From RH2-MAG17b sp050745265 (GTDB taxonomy: Bacteria > Acidobacteriota > Terriglobia > UBA7540): DNA of 64,000 nt. The stretch spans positions 7,822 to 71,821 of the forward strand of contig JBOGKE010000015.1 in the NCBI GenBank assembly GCA_050745265.1. The letters run 5' to 3'. A program made the translations under genes and the position numbers. Positions within the stretch are counted from its first letter, which is position 1, and every line of letters starts with the position of its first letter. The notes under the pieces were generated by a model. That model saw only the letters and a program-made list of their open reading frames with translations. It did not search any database and was not told the DNA's origin. Shown one piece after another: positions 35,528 to 43,998 of this stretch.

Positions 35528-35935
35528 GTGTTGAACAAGACGCTTTCCGTTGCGACGATTTGCCTTGCCGTCGCTGTGATAATCCTTGCCATTGCGCTGG
35601 GAAGGGGAAGGAGCGCCAGCGGAACTCTGCCTAAATTTACCACTCCGTACCAGGCCGTTTTGCTCGACAACGGACAAGTCTATTACGGAAAGCTTTCGCG
35701 CCTGGGGACGTCGTTCCCCGAGATGACGGATGTCTACTACATCGTCAGGACCGAAGATCCTCAGACGAAGGCGGTGAAGACCGTGCTCGTCAAGCGGGGC
35801 AAAGAACTGCACGCGCCCACGGAGACTTTCCTCGACGCGCGGCACATTGTGATGGTCGAGCCGGTGGGCACGAGTTCTCAGGTGGCCCAGCAGATCGCGA
35901 AATCTGAATCCGCGAGCGCGGGCCAGCCAAAGTAA
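35528..35935 (+). CDS. Small membrane-anchored protein of unknown function
   Basis: From a GTG at 35528 (GAGG just upstream) the frame encodes 135 residues. An N-terminal membrane helix (LSVATICLAVAVIILAIALG) is followed by a soluble domain with YQAVLLDNGQVYYGKLSRLG, DVYYIVRTEDPQTKAVKTVL and ARHIVMVEPV. The frame continues upstream to an ATG at 35405, but that part has no ribosome-binding site and no family character. I recognise a recurring domain style but no named family. It probably faces the periplasm. It follows the PEP-CTERM gene after a strong terminator, so it has its own promoter. Confidence 0.7.
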   Translation: MLNKTLSVATICLAVAVIILAIALGRGRSASGTLPKFTTPYQAVLLDNGQVYYGKLSRLGTSFPEMTDVYYIVRTEDPQTKAVKTVLVKRGKELHAPTETFLDARHIVMVEPVGTSSQVAQQIAKSESASAGQPK

Positions 35936-36018
35936 CCGGCGCGCCCGATCGTGTTTCAGCCATTCGAAGCGCGCCAGGCGTGCCGTGCCGCTCACTCGGA
36001 CGGCGCACCTCCCTCTTC

Positions 36019-36948
36019 CTATCCCACGACCAAATCCGGATGGTAAACCGCTCCCGAAACGTGGCGCGCGACGGCGATCAAGCGCCGCTCAGCGTTCATC
36101 ACTTTGAGAATGGCGGCCGGCGTGACGCGCCCGGAGCGCAGTCCGCGATCGGGGCGGAGCGACTGCGCCAGCTCAAACGGCAGCCCGTGGCAAACATTCC
36201 TCTCCTCGCGTCCTTTGAGCACGAGCGCCGGGCAGTCGGGGAGCAGCGCCTCAAGCGGAATGACTGCCGTAAGCGCTTGGCCGCCGGCGGCGAGTTCTGC
36301 GAGTTTATCGAGCGTTACCGCGGCGGACTCGCGAAATTCCGCCACCGCGGTGCGGCGCAGATTCGCCAGATGCGCCGGGCAACCGAGCCGACGGCCCGTG
36401 TCATGAGCGAGGCTGCGCACGTACGTTCCGCCGCTGCACTCGACAGCGAAGCGCGCCTCATCGCCGCCCGTTTCGTACACCAGCAGCTCGAAGGCGTAGA
36501 CTTCGACTTCAACAGGAGCGAGTTCCACTTCCTGTCTCTTGCGCGCCAGCTCATAGGCGCGCACGCCGTGAACCCGCTTGGCGGAGAATGGCGGCGGCGT
36601 CTGCTGAATCCTTCCGGTGAATTCCTGAAACGCTGTCTCGAGCTGCTCGCGCGCTGGACGCGCGGCGACGGGCTCGGCGGCGGGCCGACCCGTTGCGTCA
36701 TAAGTGTCGGTGGCGAAGCCGAACCGGATCGTTCCCTCGTAAGCCTTGCGCGATTTCAAGTAGAACTGAGCGAAACGCGTTGCCTTGCCGATGGAGAGCG
36801 GCAGGACGCCGGTGGCGAATGGATCGAGCGTGCCGAAGTGGCCGATGCGCCGGATGTTCAGCAAGCGGCGGACGCAAGCCACGACGTCGTGCGAGGTGAG
36901 GCCCGCGGGCTTGTCCACGATGAGCACTCCGGAGATTTCGGATTCCAT
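36019..36948 (-). CDS. truB: tRNA pseudouridine(55) synthase
   Basis: The 309-residue protein has GVLIVDKPAGLTSHDVVACV and RRIGHFGTLDPFATGVLPL, where Asp42 is the catalytic residue. KAYEGTIRFGFATDTYDATG, GRIQQTPPPFSAKRVHGVRA and CSGGTYVRSLAHDTG follow, with a PUA-like C-terminus. It makes pseudouridine 55 in the T-loop of tRNAs. A GTG at 36963 would add five residues; I chose the ATG at 36946-36948 with AAGGTG ten bases upstream. It is the last gene of the rimP-nusA-infB-DUF503-rbfA-truB block, a standard bacterial order. Confidence 0.95.
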   Translation of the reverse strand: MESEISGVLIVDKPAGLTSHDVVACVRRLLNIRRIGHFGTLDPFATGVLPLSIGKATRFAQFYLKSRKAYEGTIRFGFATDTYDATGRPAAEPVAARPAREQLETAFQEFTGRIQQTPPPFSAKRVHGVRAYELARKRQEVELAPVEVEVYAFELLVYETGGDEARFAVECSGGTYVRSLAHDTGRRLGCPAHLANLRRTAVAEFRESAAVTLDKLAELAAGGQALTAVIPLEALLPDCPALVLKGREERNVCHGLPFELAQSLRPDRGLRSGRVTPAAILKVMNAERRLIAVARHVSGAVYHPDLVVG

Positions 36949-37060
36949 CGGCACGCGAAGCACCTTGCGAGTTAGCTCCTTGTCTGCAATGAAAAGTTCG
37001 GTGTGTCCTGAGTTAAAAGTTCGCTACAGAATTCGTCTCGATGCGAAGCGCCGTTGCTAA

Positions 37061-37223
37061 GCCCCGTCAGGGGCGCAAGATGGTAGCCCCGGCGCGTCAG
37101 CCCGGGGTGGGGATGGCGCCTCATACCTTTTGCCACCCACCTTTCGCCCGGCGTATGCGCCGGGCGAAAGGTGGGTGGCAAGGGAGAAGAAGACTCCGCG
37201 CGCCCACGGCTTACGCCGTGGGC
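37061..37223. repeat. BIME-like cluster of four palindromes with a perfect 24-bp hairpin
   Basis: In order: GCCCC/GGGGC (37061-37074); CCCCGG/CCGGGG (37087-37107); a perfect 24-bp inverted repeat with the loop TATG (37130-37153 and 37158-37181, flanked by GU-capable ends); and GCCCACGGC/GCCGTGGGC (37202-37223). It sits between rbfA and truB within the operon. Confidence 0.85.
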
Positions 37224-37292
37224 TAATCTCTTTCGCCCGCTCCGCCGGCTGAGATGATGGATCTCCGATACGCTGCACTGGCCGAATCTCCA

Positions 37293-37646
37293 TCAGCCAT
37301 TCTTATGCAGCTCCTCGATCAGCTTTTCGATCTTCAGGCTTTCTTCCGGCCCGCGGTCGAGGACAAAAACGATTTCGGGGGCGCGGCGCAGGCGCAGACC
37401 TCGGCTGATCTCGCTCCGCAGGTAGCCCGCGGCGGAGTTCAACCCTTCCATCGTGGAGCGCTGCTCGGATTCGGCGCCGAGCACGCCCACGTAGACTCGC
37501 GCGTGCTGCAAGTCCGCGCTCAGCTCGACGCGAGTCACCGTAGGAAACACGATGCGCGGGTCTCGGAGATTCTCGGTAATCAGCACGGCGAGCTTGCCGT
37601 GGATTTGCTCCGCCAAGCGTTCGATGCGATGGGATGAGCCCTGCAT
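37293..37646 (-). CDS. rbfA: 30S ribosome-binding factor A
   Basis: The 117-residue protein has the single KH-like RbfA domain: HRIERLAEQIHGKLAVLITE, DPRIVFPTVTRVELSADLQH, ARVYVGVLGAESEQRSTMEG, YLRSEISRGLRLRRAPEIVF. It matures the 16S rRNA 5' end and is needed at low temperature. It starts 47 bases downstream of the DUF503 gene stop on the same strand. No clear Shine-Dalgarno sequence precedes the ATG. Confidence 0.92.
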   Translation of the reverse strand: MQGSSHRIERLAEQIHGKLAVLITENLRDPRIVFPTVTRVELSADLQHARVYVGVLGAESEQRSTMEGLNSAAGYLRSEISRGLRLRRAPEIVFVLDRGPEESLKIEKLIEELHKNG

Positions 37647-37693
37647 AGAAAAAGCGATCAGTTCCGAGTGGGCCCGAGCGGGCCGCCGCGCTC

Positions 37694-37975
37694 TCAGTAG
37701 AACTCGAGCGTGTAGTTGGACACGTCCTGTCCGATGATCCGTTCCGATTCTTCAAGCACCTGGCGCAGGGATGAATCGAGCAGCGGCTGGCTGGCCGATA
37801 CGGTGACGATGGCAAGCGTGGCATGCTGCCAGGCGTCCTGGCGATCCAGTTCCGCAACCGCCACATTGAACCGCGACCGAAGGCGCCCCCGGAGTTTCTG
37901 CAGGACCGCGCGCTTTTCCTTGAGGGAATGCGCGTAGGGAAATTGGATTTCCAGGGTCAGCAAACCGACGGGCAT
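37694..37975 (-). CDS. DUF503 (YlxP-like) protein
   Basis: From the ATG at 37973-37975 the 93-residue protein starts MPVGLLTLEIQFPYAHSLKE and continues KRAVLQKLRGRLRSRFNVAV, AELDRQDAWQHATLAIVTVS, typical of the YlxP family that sits in nusA-infB operons. The function is unknown; the place between infB and rbfA is conserved. The upstream frame (MSRFWFLVSDF) is a translation of the short-word array, so it is excluded. Confidence 0.9.
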   Translation of the reverse strand: MPVGLLTLEIQFPYAHSLKEKRAVLQKLRGRLRSRFNVAVAELDRQDAWQHATLAIVTVSASQPLLDSSLRQVLEESERIIGQDVSNYTLEFY

Positions 37976-37981
37976 GGGCGT

Positions 37982-38208
37982 GACAAACCAGAAATCAGAA
38001 ACGAGAAACCAGAATCGTGACACGGGAGATCTGGTTTATGCAGCGGCGCGCGGCGCTGGTCTCTTCTGACTTGTGTGACAAACCAGAAGCCAGAACCGTG
38101 AGGATGAAGGTTTGGTTTATACAGCGTCGGCGGGCGAACCTGGTGCCTTTCGGCTTGTCTGGCATCTGTTTCTGTCCTTCTGGTTTCTAGTTTTTGACTT
38201 CTGGTTTA
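37982..38208. repeat. Degenerate short-word array (AAACCAG words), two copies in inverted arrangement
   Basis: Near 37985 the plus strand shows ACCAGAAATCAGAAACGAG and again CCAGAAGCCAGAACC near 38085. Near 38180 it shows TTCTGGTTTCTAG and ACTTCTGGTTTATC, the inverse. It lies within the infB-DUF503 gap. Confidence 0.6.
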
Positions 38209-40881
38209 TCAAGCGATCGCTTCTTCGACAACTCGCTCGCTGACGTAAGCTTCGATGACGTCCCCAGTCTTCACATCGTTGTAATTCTCGAGCGCGACGC
38301 CGCATTCCATCCCCGAGCGCACCTCGGGGACATCGTCCTTGAAGCGGCGCAGCGAACGGATGCGTCCTTCGTGCACCACGACATTGTCGCGGAGCAGCCG
38401 GATTTTGGAGTCGCGCGTGAGCTTGCCATCCTGCACGTAGCCGCCCGCCACCGTGCCGACTTTGGAGATGCGGAACGTATCGCGAACCTCGATGCGGCCG
38501 AGCGACGTTTCTTTGTACCGTATCGCGAGCAAGCCCGTTTTGGCTTTGCGAATTTCATCCACCAGCTCGTAGATGATCGTGTACAGGCGAACGTCGACGC
38601 GCTCGAGCGCCGCGAGCTCTGAGGCCTTGCGTTCGGGACGCACATTAAATCCCACAATGACGGCATTCGACGCGGTGGCGAGCAGCACATCGGTTTCCGT
38701 GATCGCGCCCACCCCGGCGTGAATCACCTTCACCTTCACCTTATCATCGCTCAGTTTCGACAGGGTATCGGCAAGGACTTCCACCGATCCCTGAACGTCC
38801 GCCTTCAGAATCAAGGGCAGCTCTTTGACATCGCCGGCCGCGAGTTGCTGGTGCAGTTGATCGAGCGTCAGGCGCGCCGACTTGGCCAGCGCGGCTTCGC
38901 GCGCCTTCGCCTGCCGGTGCAGAGCGATCTGGCGTGCCTTCGAGGTATCCTCGATCACGTGAAGCTTATCGCCTGCTTGCGGCACGTCCTCGAGTCCGAG
39001 CACTTCCACCGGCGTCGCGGGCGGAGCCTCGAGGGCGGGCTGCCCGACGTCGTTGAGCATCGCGCGAACCTTGCCGTAGATCGCTCCCACGATGAAGGTA
39101 TCGCCGGCGTGAAGCGTGCCGTTTTGAATCAGCACGGTGGCCACCGGACCGCGGCCGCGGTCGAGCTTGGCTTCGAGCACCGTCCCCGCAGCCGGCCGGT
39201 TGGGGCTGGCCCTGAGCGATTGGAGGTCGGCCATGAGCAGAATCATCTCGAGCAGCAGCTCGAGGTTCTTCTTCTGCTTGGCCGAGACTTCAACCGTCAC
39301 CGTTTGGCCGCCCCATTCTTCGGGCATCAAATCGAGATCGGCCAACTGCCTTTTCACACGCTCGGGATTTGCTTCGGGTTTGTCGATTTTATTGATGGCC
39401 ACCAGAATGGGCACCTTGGCGGCGCGGGCGTGGTTGATGGCCTCCACCGTTTGCGGCATGACCCCGTCATCGGCCGCAACCACCAAGATCACGATATCCG
39501 TCACGCGGGCGCCGCGCGCGCGCATCAGCGTGAAAGCCTCATGGCCGGGGGTGTCGAGGAATACCACCTTGCGCCCGCTGACATCAACGTGATAAGCGCC
39601 GATGTGCTGCGTAATCCCTCCCGCTTCGCGCGCCGCGACGGTTGTCTCACGGATTGCGTCGAGCAGCGATGTCTTGCCGTGATCCACGTGGCCCATGACG
39701 GTTATGACAGGCGGGCGGGGCCTCAAGTCCTCGGGTTTGTCTGTCTCCTCCACTTCCTGGGTGACTTCCTCCTCGAAGGTGATCACGGAAGTCTCCGCCC
39801 CAAAGCCGCGGGCGACTTCCTGCGCCGTCTGGCTGTCGAGCGTCTGGTTAATGGTCGAGAAGATTCCCTTCTCAAGGAGCCGCTTAATCACATCCTTGGC
39901 GCGGACTTCAAGCTTCTCCGACAGCTCCTTGATGCTGACGCCCTCGGTGATCACGATTTTCCGCGTGATCGGCACTTCTTCGGGAACGAGAGGCTTCGGC
40001 GCCTGCTGGGGAAACGCTCTCCCCGGCATCGACCGCCCGGCAGGAAAGCGGTAACCCGGCCCGCGCGTGCCCGGTGCGGATCCTGCGGGGCGCGCGCCGG
40101 GGGCCGCAGCCGGACGGGTCGAGGTCGGGTGCATCGGGCGATGCTCGCCCGGGCGGCGCGGCGCCAGCGGCCGACCTGGAACCGGCTTGGGCTTGATCAC
40201 GCCCGGATAGATGGGCTGATTCGAGCCGGGTAATTTCTTTGCAATCCCGGAGCGCGCCGACTTCGCCGCGATGGGCGGAACAGAGGGTCTGGCCGGCGCG
40301 GCGGTTTCTGCTGTCCTCGTGGCCACCGGCACAGCGCCCGGCCGCAAGCCCTCGGCCGGCCCAAGTCGGCCAACCGCAGGCGAGCGCGGTACTAAGGCGG
40401 GTCCGCTTGCGGCCAGAGGCGCAGCGGCGGGACGCATTCCGATTCCGGGCGGGGCGCCCGTAATAGACGGTGCGCCAGGTCCGGTCCGCTCAAGCGGCGC
40501 GGCAGCGGGCGGTCCCGACGGCGCAATCGGCTTGACCTGCGGCGCAACAGCGCGACGAGCATCGGCTTTAATCTGATCGATGGTCCGTCCGACAATCGCC
40601 GGCTCGCGCGGGTGCGCGGGAGCTGCGGCCGGCTTGGGCGCGACGGTGGGCGCAGGCGCCGAGTCTGGGCTTGAGGGACGCGGGCGCGGCTCCGCCTCGG
40701 CGCCGGGCTGCTCTTCGGCGTGGCGGAAGTGCTCCCGCACCCGCAGTGCGACATCATCGTCGATGGCGCTCGAGTGCGATTTTTTATCCGCGTGGCCGAT
40801 GTCATGCAGGTAGTCCAGCACTGACTTGCTTTTGACTTCGAGCTCGCGTGCGAGATCGTTAATGCGGATCTTTCCGCTCAC
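38209..40881 (-). CDS. infB: Translation initiation factor IF-2
   Basis: The 890-residue protein starts with the IF2_N motif (IRINDLARELEVKSKSVLDY). A Pro/Ala/Gly-rich linker of about 230 residues and a second IF2_N region (ITEGVSIKELSEKLEVRAKD) follow. The GTPase domain has GHVDHGKTSL (G1), DTPGHEAFTLM (G3) and NKID (G4); the C-terminal domains end with YVSERVVEEAIA. It brings initiator tRNA to the 30S subunit. The start is GTG (40879-40881) with GGAAGG six bases away. It lies 88 bases after nusA with no ylxR or L7Ae-like gene between. Confidence 0.96.
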   Translation of the reverse strand: MSGKIRINDLARELEVKSKSVLDYLHDIGHADKKSHSSAIDDDVALRVREHFRHAEEQPGAEAEPRPRPSSPDSAPAPTVAPKPAAAPAHPREPAIVGRTIDQIKADARRAVAPQVKPIAPSGPPAAAPLERTGPGAPSITGAPPGIGMRPAAAPLAASGPALVPRSPAVGRLGPAEGLRPGAVPVATRTAETAAPARPSVPPIAAKSARSGIAKKLPGSNQPIYPGVIKPKPVPGRPLAPRRPGEHRPMHPTSTRPAAAPGARPAGSAPGTRGPGYRFPAGRSMPGRAFPQQAPKPLVPEEVPITRKIVITEGVSIKELSEKLEVRAKDVIKRLLEKGIFSTINQTLDSQTAQEVARGFGAETSVITFEEEVTQEVEETDKPEDLRPRPPVITVMGHVDHGKTSLLDAIRETTVAAREAGGITQHIGAYHVDVSGRKVVFLDTPGHEAFTLMRARGARVTDIVILVVAADDGVMPQTVEAINHARAAKVPILVAINKIDKPEANPERVKRQLADLDLMPEEWGGQTVTVEVSAKQKKNLELLLEMILLMADLQSLRASPNRPAAGTVLEAKLDRGRGPVATVLIQNGTLHAGDTFIVGAIYGKVRAMLNDVGQPALEAPPATPVEVLGLEDVPQAGDKLHVIEDTSKARQIALHRQAKAREAALAKSARLTLDQLHQQLAAGDVKELPLILKADVQGSVEVLADTLSKLSDDKVKVKVIHAGVGAITETDVLLATASNAVIVGFNVRPERKASELAALERVDVRLYTIIYELVDEIRKAKTGLLAIRYKETSLGRIEVRDTFRISKVGTVAGGYVQDGKLTRDSKIRLLRDNVVVHEGRIRSLRRFKDDVPEVRSGMECGVALENYNDVKTGDVIEAYVSERVVEEAIA

Positions 40882-40969
40882 GTACCTTCCTTTTATTCAA
40901 GAGATACAAACGCTGACGACGCTTGTTGCGTGGCTCAGAGGTATTCCAGCGGTTGCCGCGCTGGGCCGC

Positions 40970-42508
40970 TTACCGCTCTTCGTCGGCCTGAACTCCCTCG
41001 CCATCCCCGGCCGGTGCGGCGCCCGGTGCTTCGGCCGGTTCGTGCAACTCGCTGTTCTCCGTATCTGCGGCCGCCGGGCTTTCTGCCGCCGCCGGGCTTT
41101 CTGCGGCCGCCGCGCTTTCCGCGGACGCTTCGCTTCCCGTATCGGCCTCCGCCGTATGTTCGGCCTCTGGCTGAGATGCTTCTTCCGTCGCGGCGGGGGG
41201 CTCGACGACCGCCTCCGCTTCCGCCGCTTCGGATTCCGCAGCTTGCCGTTCTCCCTCCTCGAAGTATTCCGTAACGACGAGCCGGATCTTCTCCACCGTC
41301 TTCTCGCCGATGCCCGGGATTTGGGTCAGATCGTCCGGCGTCATCTGGGCAAGCTGCTCGACCGTTCCAATGCCGTGGTCCTTCAGCTTCTGCAGGGTTT
41401 TCTCTCCCAAGCCCGTCAACTGCTCCACGCCCGCGCCTCGGCGGGCCATCGCCGCCATCTGCGTTTCGATCTCCTGGCGCTTCTCCTCTTCGCTCTTGAT
41501 ATCAATGTGCCAGCCGAGAAGCTTCGCCGCCAGGCGGACGTTCTGACCCTTCTTGCCGATCGCGAGCGAGAGCTGCGAATCGTCGACGATCACTTCCAGG
41601 TTCTTCTCGTCCGCTTCGACAATCGAAACGTGGTTGATCTTCGCGGGGCTCAGCGCGTTTGCGGCGAAGGTGACCGGATCGTCGTTGTATTCGATGATGT
41701 CGATTTTTTCGCCGCGCAGCTCGCGAATAATCGATTGCACGCGCATGCCTTTCATCCCCACGCACGCGCCCACGCAATCGACGTCGGGATCTCTCGAGTA
41801 AACGGCCACCTTGGTGCGCTCGCCCGCTTCACGCGCCATGGCTTTGATCACGACCGTCCCGTCATAAATCTCGGGAACTTCCATCTCGAAGAGCCGCTGC
41901 ACCAGCGTGGGGTCGGCGCGGGAGATGATCACCTGGGGCCCGCGCGCGGCGCGGTCGACGGCCCTGATCACAACGCGCAGCCGGTCTCCCACCTGGTAGT
42001 TTTCGAGCCGCGACTGCTCGCGGCGCGGCATGCGGCCCTCTGTGCGGCCGAGATCGACGATCACGTCCGGCCCTTCAAGCTGCTTCACGGTGCAATTCAC
42101 CAACTCGCCCACGCGCTGGTTGTACTCCGCAAAAACAGTGTCGCGCTCGGCTTCGCGCACCTTCTGGAAGATCACCTGCTTTGCCGTCTGCGCCGCAATC
42201 CGGCCAAGGACGTCAGTCGCCTTGGGAATCCGCACCTGCCCTTCCAGATTCGCGCCATCGTCGTAGCGGCGCGCGTCCTCGAGCGAAAGCTCGTGGTCGT
42301 AATCCTCCACGTGTTCCACCACTTTTTTGATCGCGCATACCTCAATGGCGCCGGTTTCTTTGTTGAAGTGCGATTCCAGATTCTCCGCAGACTTGTAATA
42401 CTTACGCGTGGCGACGAGAATCGCGTCTTCAACCGCCGAGATGATCACCTGCGGATCGATGCCTTTTTCCCGGCTTAATTGGTCGATCGTCTGATAGAGC
42501 AAACTCAT
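40970..42508 (-). CDS. nusA: Transcription termination/antitermination protein NusA
   Basis: The protein of about 512 residues starts MSLLYQTIDQLSREKGIDPQ. It has the N-terminal RNAP-binding domain, an S1 domain (GELVNCTVKQ), and KH domains with the signatures VGACVGMKGMRVQSIIREL and LSLAIGKKGQNVRLAAKLLG. Two HhH regions follow (LTGLGEKTLQKL, IPGIGEKTVEKI) and an acidic Glu/Ala-rich tail of about 85 residues. It controls pausing, termination and antitermination. An ATG four codons upstream is possible; the chosen one is the family start. It is preceded by rimP in the usual order. Confidence 0.95.
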   Translation of the reverse strand: MSLLYQTIDQLSREKGIDPQVIISAVEDAILVATRKYYKSAENLESHFNKETGAIEVCAIKKVVEHVEDYDHELSLEDARRYDDGANLEGQVRIPKATDVLGRIAAQTAKQVIFQKVREAERDTVFAEYNQRVGELVNCTVKQLEGPDVIVDLGRTEGRMPRREQSRLENYQVGDRLRVVIRAVDRAARGPQVIISRADPTLVQRLFEMEVPEIYDGTVVIKAMAREAGERTKVAVYSRDPDVDCVGACVGMKGMRVQSIIRELRGEKIDIIEYNDDPVTFAANALSPAKINHVSIVEADEKNLEVIVDDSQLSLAIGKKGQNVRLAAKLLGWHIDIKSEEEKRQEIETQMAAMARRGAGVEQLTGLGEKTLQKLKDHGIGTVEQLAQMTPDDLTQIPGIGEKTVEKIRLVVTEYFEEGERQAAESEAAEAEAVVEPPAATEEASQPEAEHTAEADTGSEASAESAAAAESPAAAESPAAADTENSELHEPAEAPGAAPAGDGEGVQADEER

Positions 42509-42529
42509 CGTCACGGACATACCCTCAAA

Positions 42530-42672
42530 CCAATCACGAATAACGATTTGTGAATGGTGAATCGTGCATCGTGAATGACGGTCCGCGAAGTGCTATTTGC
42601 CGCCGCCGCCAGCAGCGCGCGCAGCGGAGCCGGTTGCGAGCACCCGCTTCATTGGCCGTCATTCATAATTCA
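42530..42672. repeat. Degenerate short-word array (ATTCACG words) between rimP and nusA
   Basis: On the minus strand ATTCACG, ATGCACG, ATTCACC and ATTCACA follow each other near 42585-42530. Near 42665 ATTCATAATTCAGCG continues the style. Confidence 0.55.
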
Positions 42673-42679
42673 GCGTTCG

Positions 42680-43147
42680 TCATTTGCTTTGATCCAACAC
42701 AAGCTTCGCTTTCGCGATGCGGGCAAGGTCCAATTCGCGAACTTGATCGTCGCCCGTATCCAAACGAACGCGGCCGGATTCCAATCCCGCCAGACGCCCT
42801 TCAAGGACCCTATTTCCGTTTTCCAGCGGTTCTCTAAGAACGAGCCTCGCCTTCCGGCCAACAAAGTATTTGTAATCGCTGGCGCTGATTAACTCGCGCT
42901 CCAAACCCGGCGAGGAAACTTCCAGCGTGAAACGCCCGGGAAAAGGATCCTCGACATCGAGGAGCGCGCTCATCTGCTCGCTGACGAGTTGGCAGTCAGC
43001 GTGCGACACGCCTTGAGGTTTGTCAATGTAGATTCGCAAAAGCTGATTCGTACGCCCGCCCTTCAGTTCCACGTCAATCAGCTTCAAACCCTCCGAAGCC
43101 GCCACGCGCTCGGCCATTTCCCGTATCTGTTCGAGGTTAATGGCCAC
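42680..43147 (-). CDS. rimP: Ribosome maturation factor RimP
   Basis: From a GTG at 43145-43147 (GGGAG seven bases upstream) the 155-residue protein has INLEQIREMAERVAASEGLK, IDVELKGGRTNQLLRIYIDK, GVSHADCQLVSEQMSALLDV and the signature FTLEVSSPGLERELISASDY, followed by the SH3-like C-terminus. It acts in 30S maturation. The open frame runs 97 codons further upstream, through the leader hairpin and promoter, so an automatic call to 43438 would be too long. It is the first gene of the nusA-infB block. Confidence 0.93.
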   Translation of the reverse strand: MAINLEQIREMAERVAASEGLKLIDVELKGGRTNQLLRIYIDKPQGVSHADCQLVSEQMSALLDVEDPFPGRFTLEVSSPGLERELISASDYKYFVGRKARLVLREPLENGNRVLEGRLAGLESGRVRLDTGDDQVRELDLARIAKAKLVLDQSK

Positions 43148-43204
43148 GAACGTGCTCCCAATGCCCCTTCCGACATCCCTGATCGGAGTACCTTCAACCC
43201 CAAC

Positions 43205-43230
43205 AAAAAAGTGGGCTTTCGCCCACTTTT
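43205..43230 (-). terminator. Terminator-like hairpin in the rimP leader (possible attenuator)
   Basis: On the minus strand AAAAGTGGGC pairs with GCCCACTTTT (GAAA loop), followed directly by a run of six T including the stem end. It lies 58 bases before the rimP start and about 10-15 bases after the expected transcription start, so it can stop or gate the whole operon. Confidence 0.75.
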
Positions 43231-43244
43231 GCACCGCACCATGC

Positions 43245-43273
43245 AGTATAGCGCCCGGCTGGGTTAAAAGCAA
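43245..43273 (-). promoter_or_regulatory. Sigma-70 promoter of the rimP-nusA-infB operon
   Basis: On the minus strand TTGCTT (-35) is followed after exactly 17 bases by TATACT (-10). Transcription should start near 43238. Confidence 0.75.
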
Positions 43274-43344
43274 GCTGGTGTCGTCGCCCGCGTGCACGGC
43301 GAGTTGCGGCAAAAAGCCCTTCGAGCTGTCATTACACACCCGGT

Positions 43345-43572
43345 CTATTGGATCACGACGGTTTTGATGCCGCGGGCCTTCAGCCATTCCGCCATCCGCT
43401 CCAGGTCCCCCGACCAGGAACCGAATTCTGCCGTGCAATCACGAGAATTCCGGCGCACTTCCTCGATTGACTTGCCGTTCGAAAAACACCCACGGAGGGC
43501 GGGGCTGTAGGCGAAATAGCCCTCGTCCTCAGATTCCTTTTCGATGACAACTTGCAATGAGCGAACCGGCAT
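43345..43572 (-). CDS. HicB-like antitoxin, orphan
   Basis: The 75-residue protein from the ATG at 43570-43572 (GAGGA upstream) starts MPVRSLQVVIEKESEDEGYF. AYSPALRGCFSNGKSIEEVR follows, the partly degraded RNase-H-like fold of HicB, with RRNSRDCTAEF and a C-terminal helix. HicB normally neutralises the HicA mRNA interferase, but no HicA gene is next to it. The next gene upstream is a PIN toxin-like gene, so this may be a relic of two toxin-antitoxin systems. Confidence 0.75.
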   Translation of the reverse strand: MPVRSLQVVIEKESEDEGYFAYSPALRGCFSNGKSIEEVRRNSRDCTAEFGSWSGDLERMAEWLKARGIKTVVIQ

Positions 43573-43614
43573 GAGAGTCCTCGCGTCCACCCGCCCGGAA
43601 AGTGAACTTCTTAT

Positions 43615-43998
43615 TTACGCCCGCAGGTGTAAAAACTCAACCCCCGGATACGAATTGAAATCGCTGTCAAACGCTACCAGCCGGCACCCGGCCGCCGCCG
43701 CGAACGATGCCAGATATGCTTCGGTCCATTTGCCGCCGCGCAGGTCGAGCCGCCCCGCCCATGGCGCGAGCAGCTCGTCGAGTCCGACAGGTTCGGCAAG
43801 CAAACTGACCTGCGGCAGCGCCAGCCAAACCCGAAGCGCGTCCCAAGCCGCCGCGCCGTCCAAGGCCGCATCACCGAGAATTCGTGTATTCGTCAGGTGC
43901 CGCAGAAGCGCGAGTGCCGTTACGCGGCAAAATGCCAGTTCGCCGGCGGACTCGCTACTCGCTGTTTGGTTTCGACCAACATCATCGAAAGCCCGCAC
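43615..43998 (-). pseudogene. VapC-type PIN toxin, 5' end degenerate
   Basis: The 127-residue frame (GTG at 43998) matches the C-terminal two thirds of a PIN toxin: ELAFCRVTALALLRHLTNTR, AAWDALRVWLALPQVSLLAE, GKWTEAYLASFAAAAGCRLV, AFDSDFNSYPGVEFLHL. The N-terminal catalytic Asp (usually in LDxN) should lie just upstream, yet the open frame there, back to a stop near 44133, contains no such motif and no ATG/GTG/TTG start. The residues PHAAVRAFD just before the start look like the end of the missing part. It is therefore probably broken; a sequencing error is the alternative. Confidence 0.6.

Noticed and set aside
38719..40233. Long plus-strand frame of 504 codons opposite infB
   Set aside because: It is a shadow of infB, which has full IF-2 motifs in the minus strand; the antisense protein shows His/Arg/Leu bias typical of such shadows.
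42680..43438. Longer rimP frame to 43438
   Set aside because: The extra 97 codons read through the promoter and the leader hairpin; the GTG at 43147 has a good ribosome-binding site and gives the family length.
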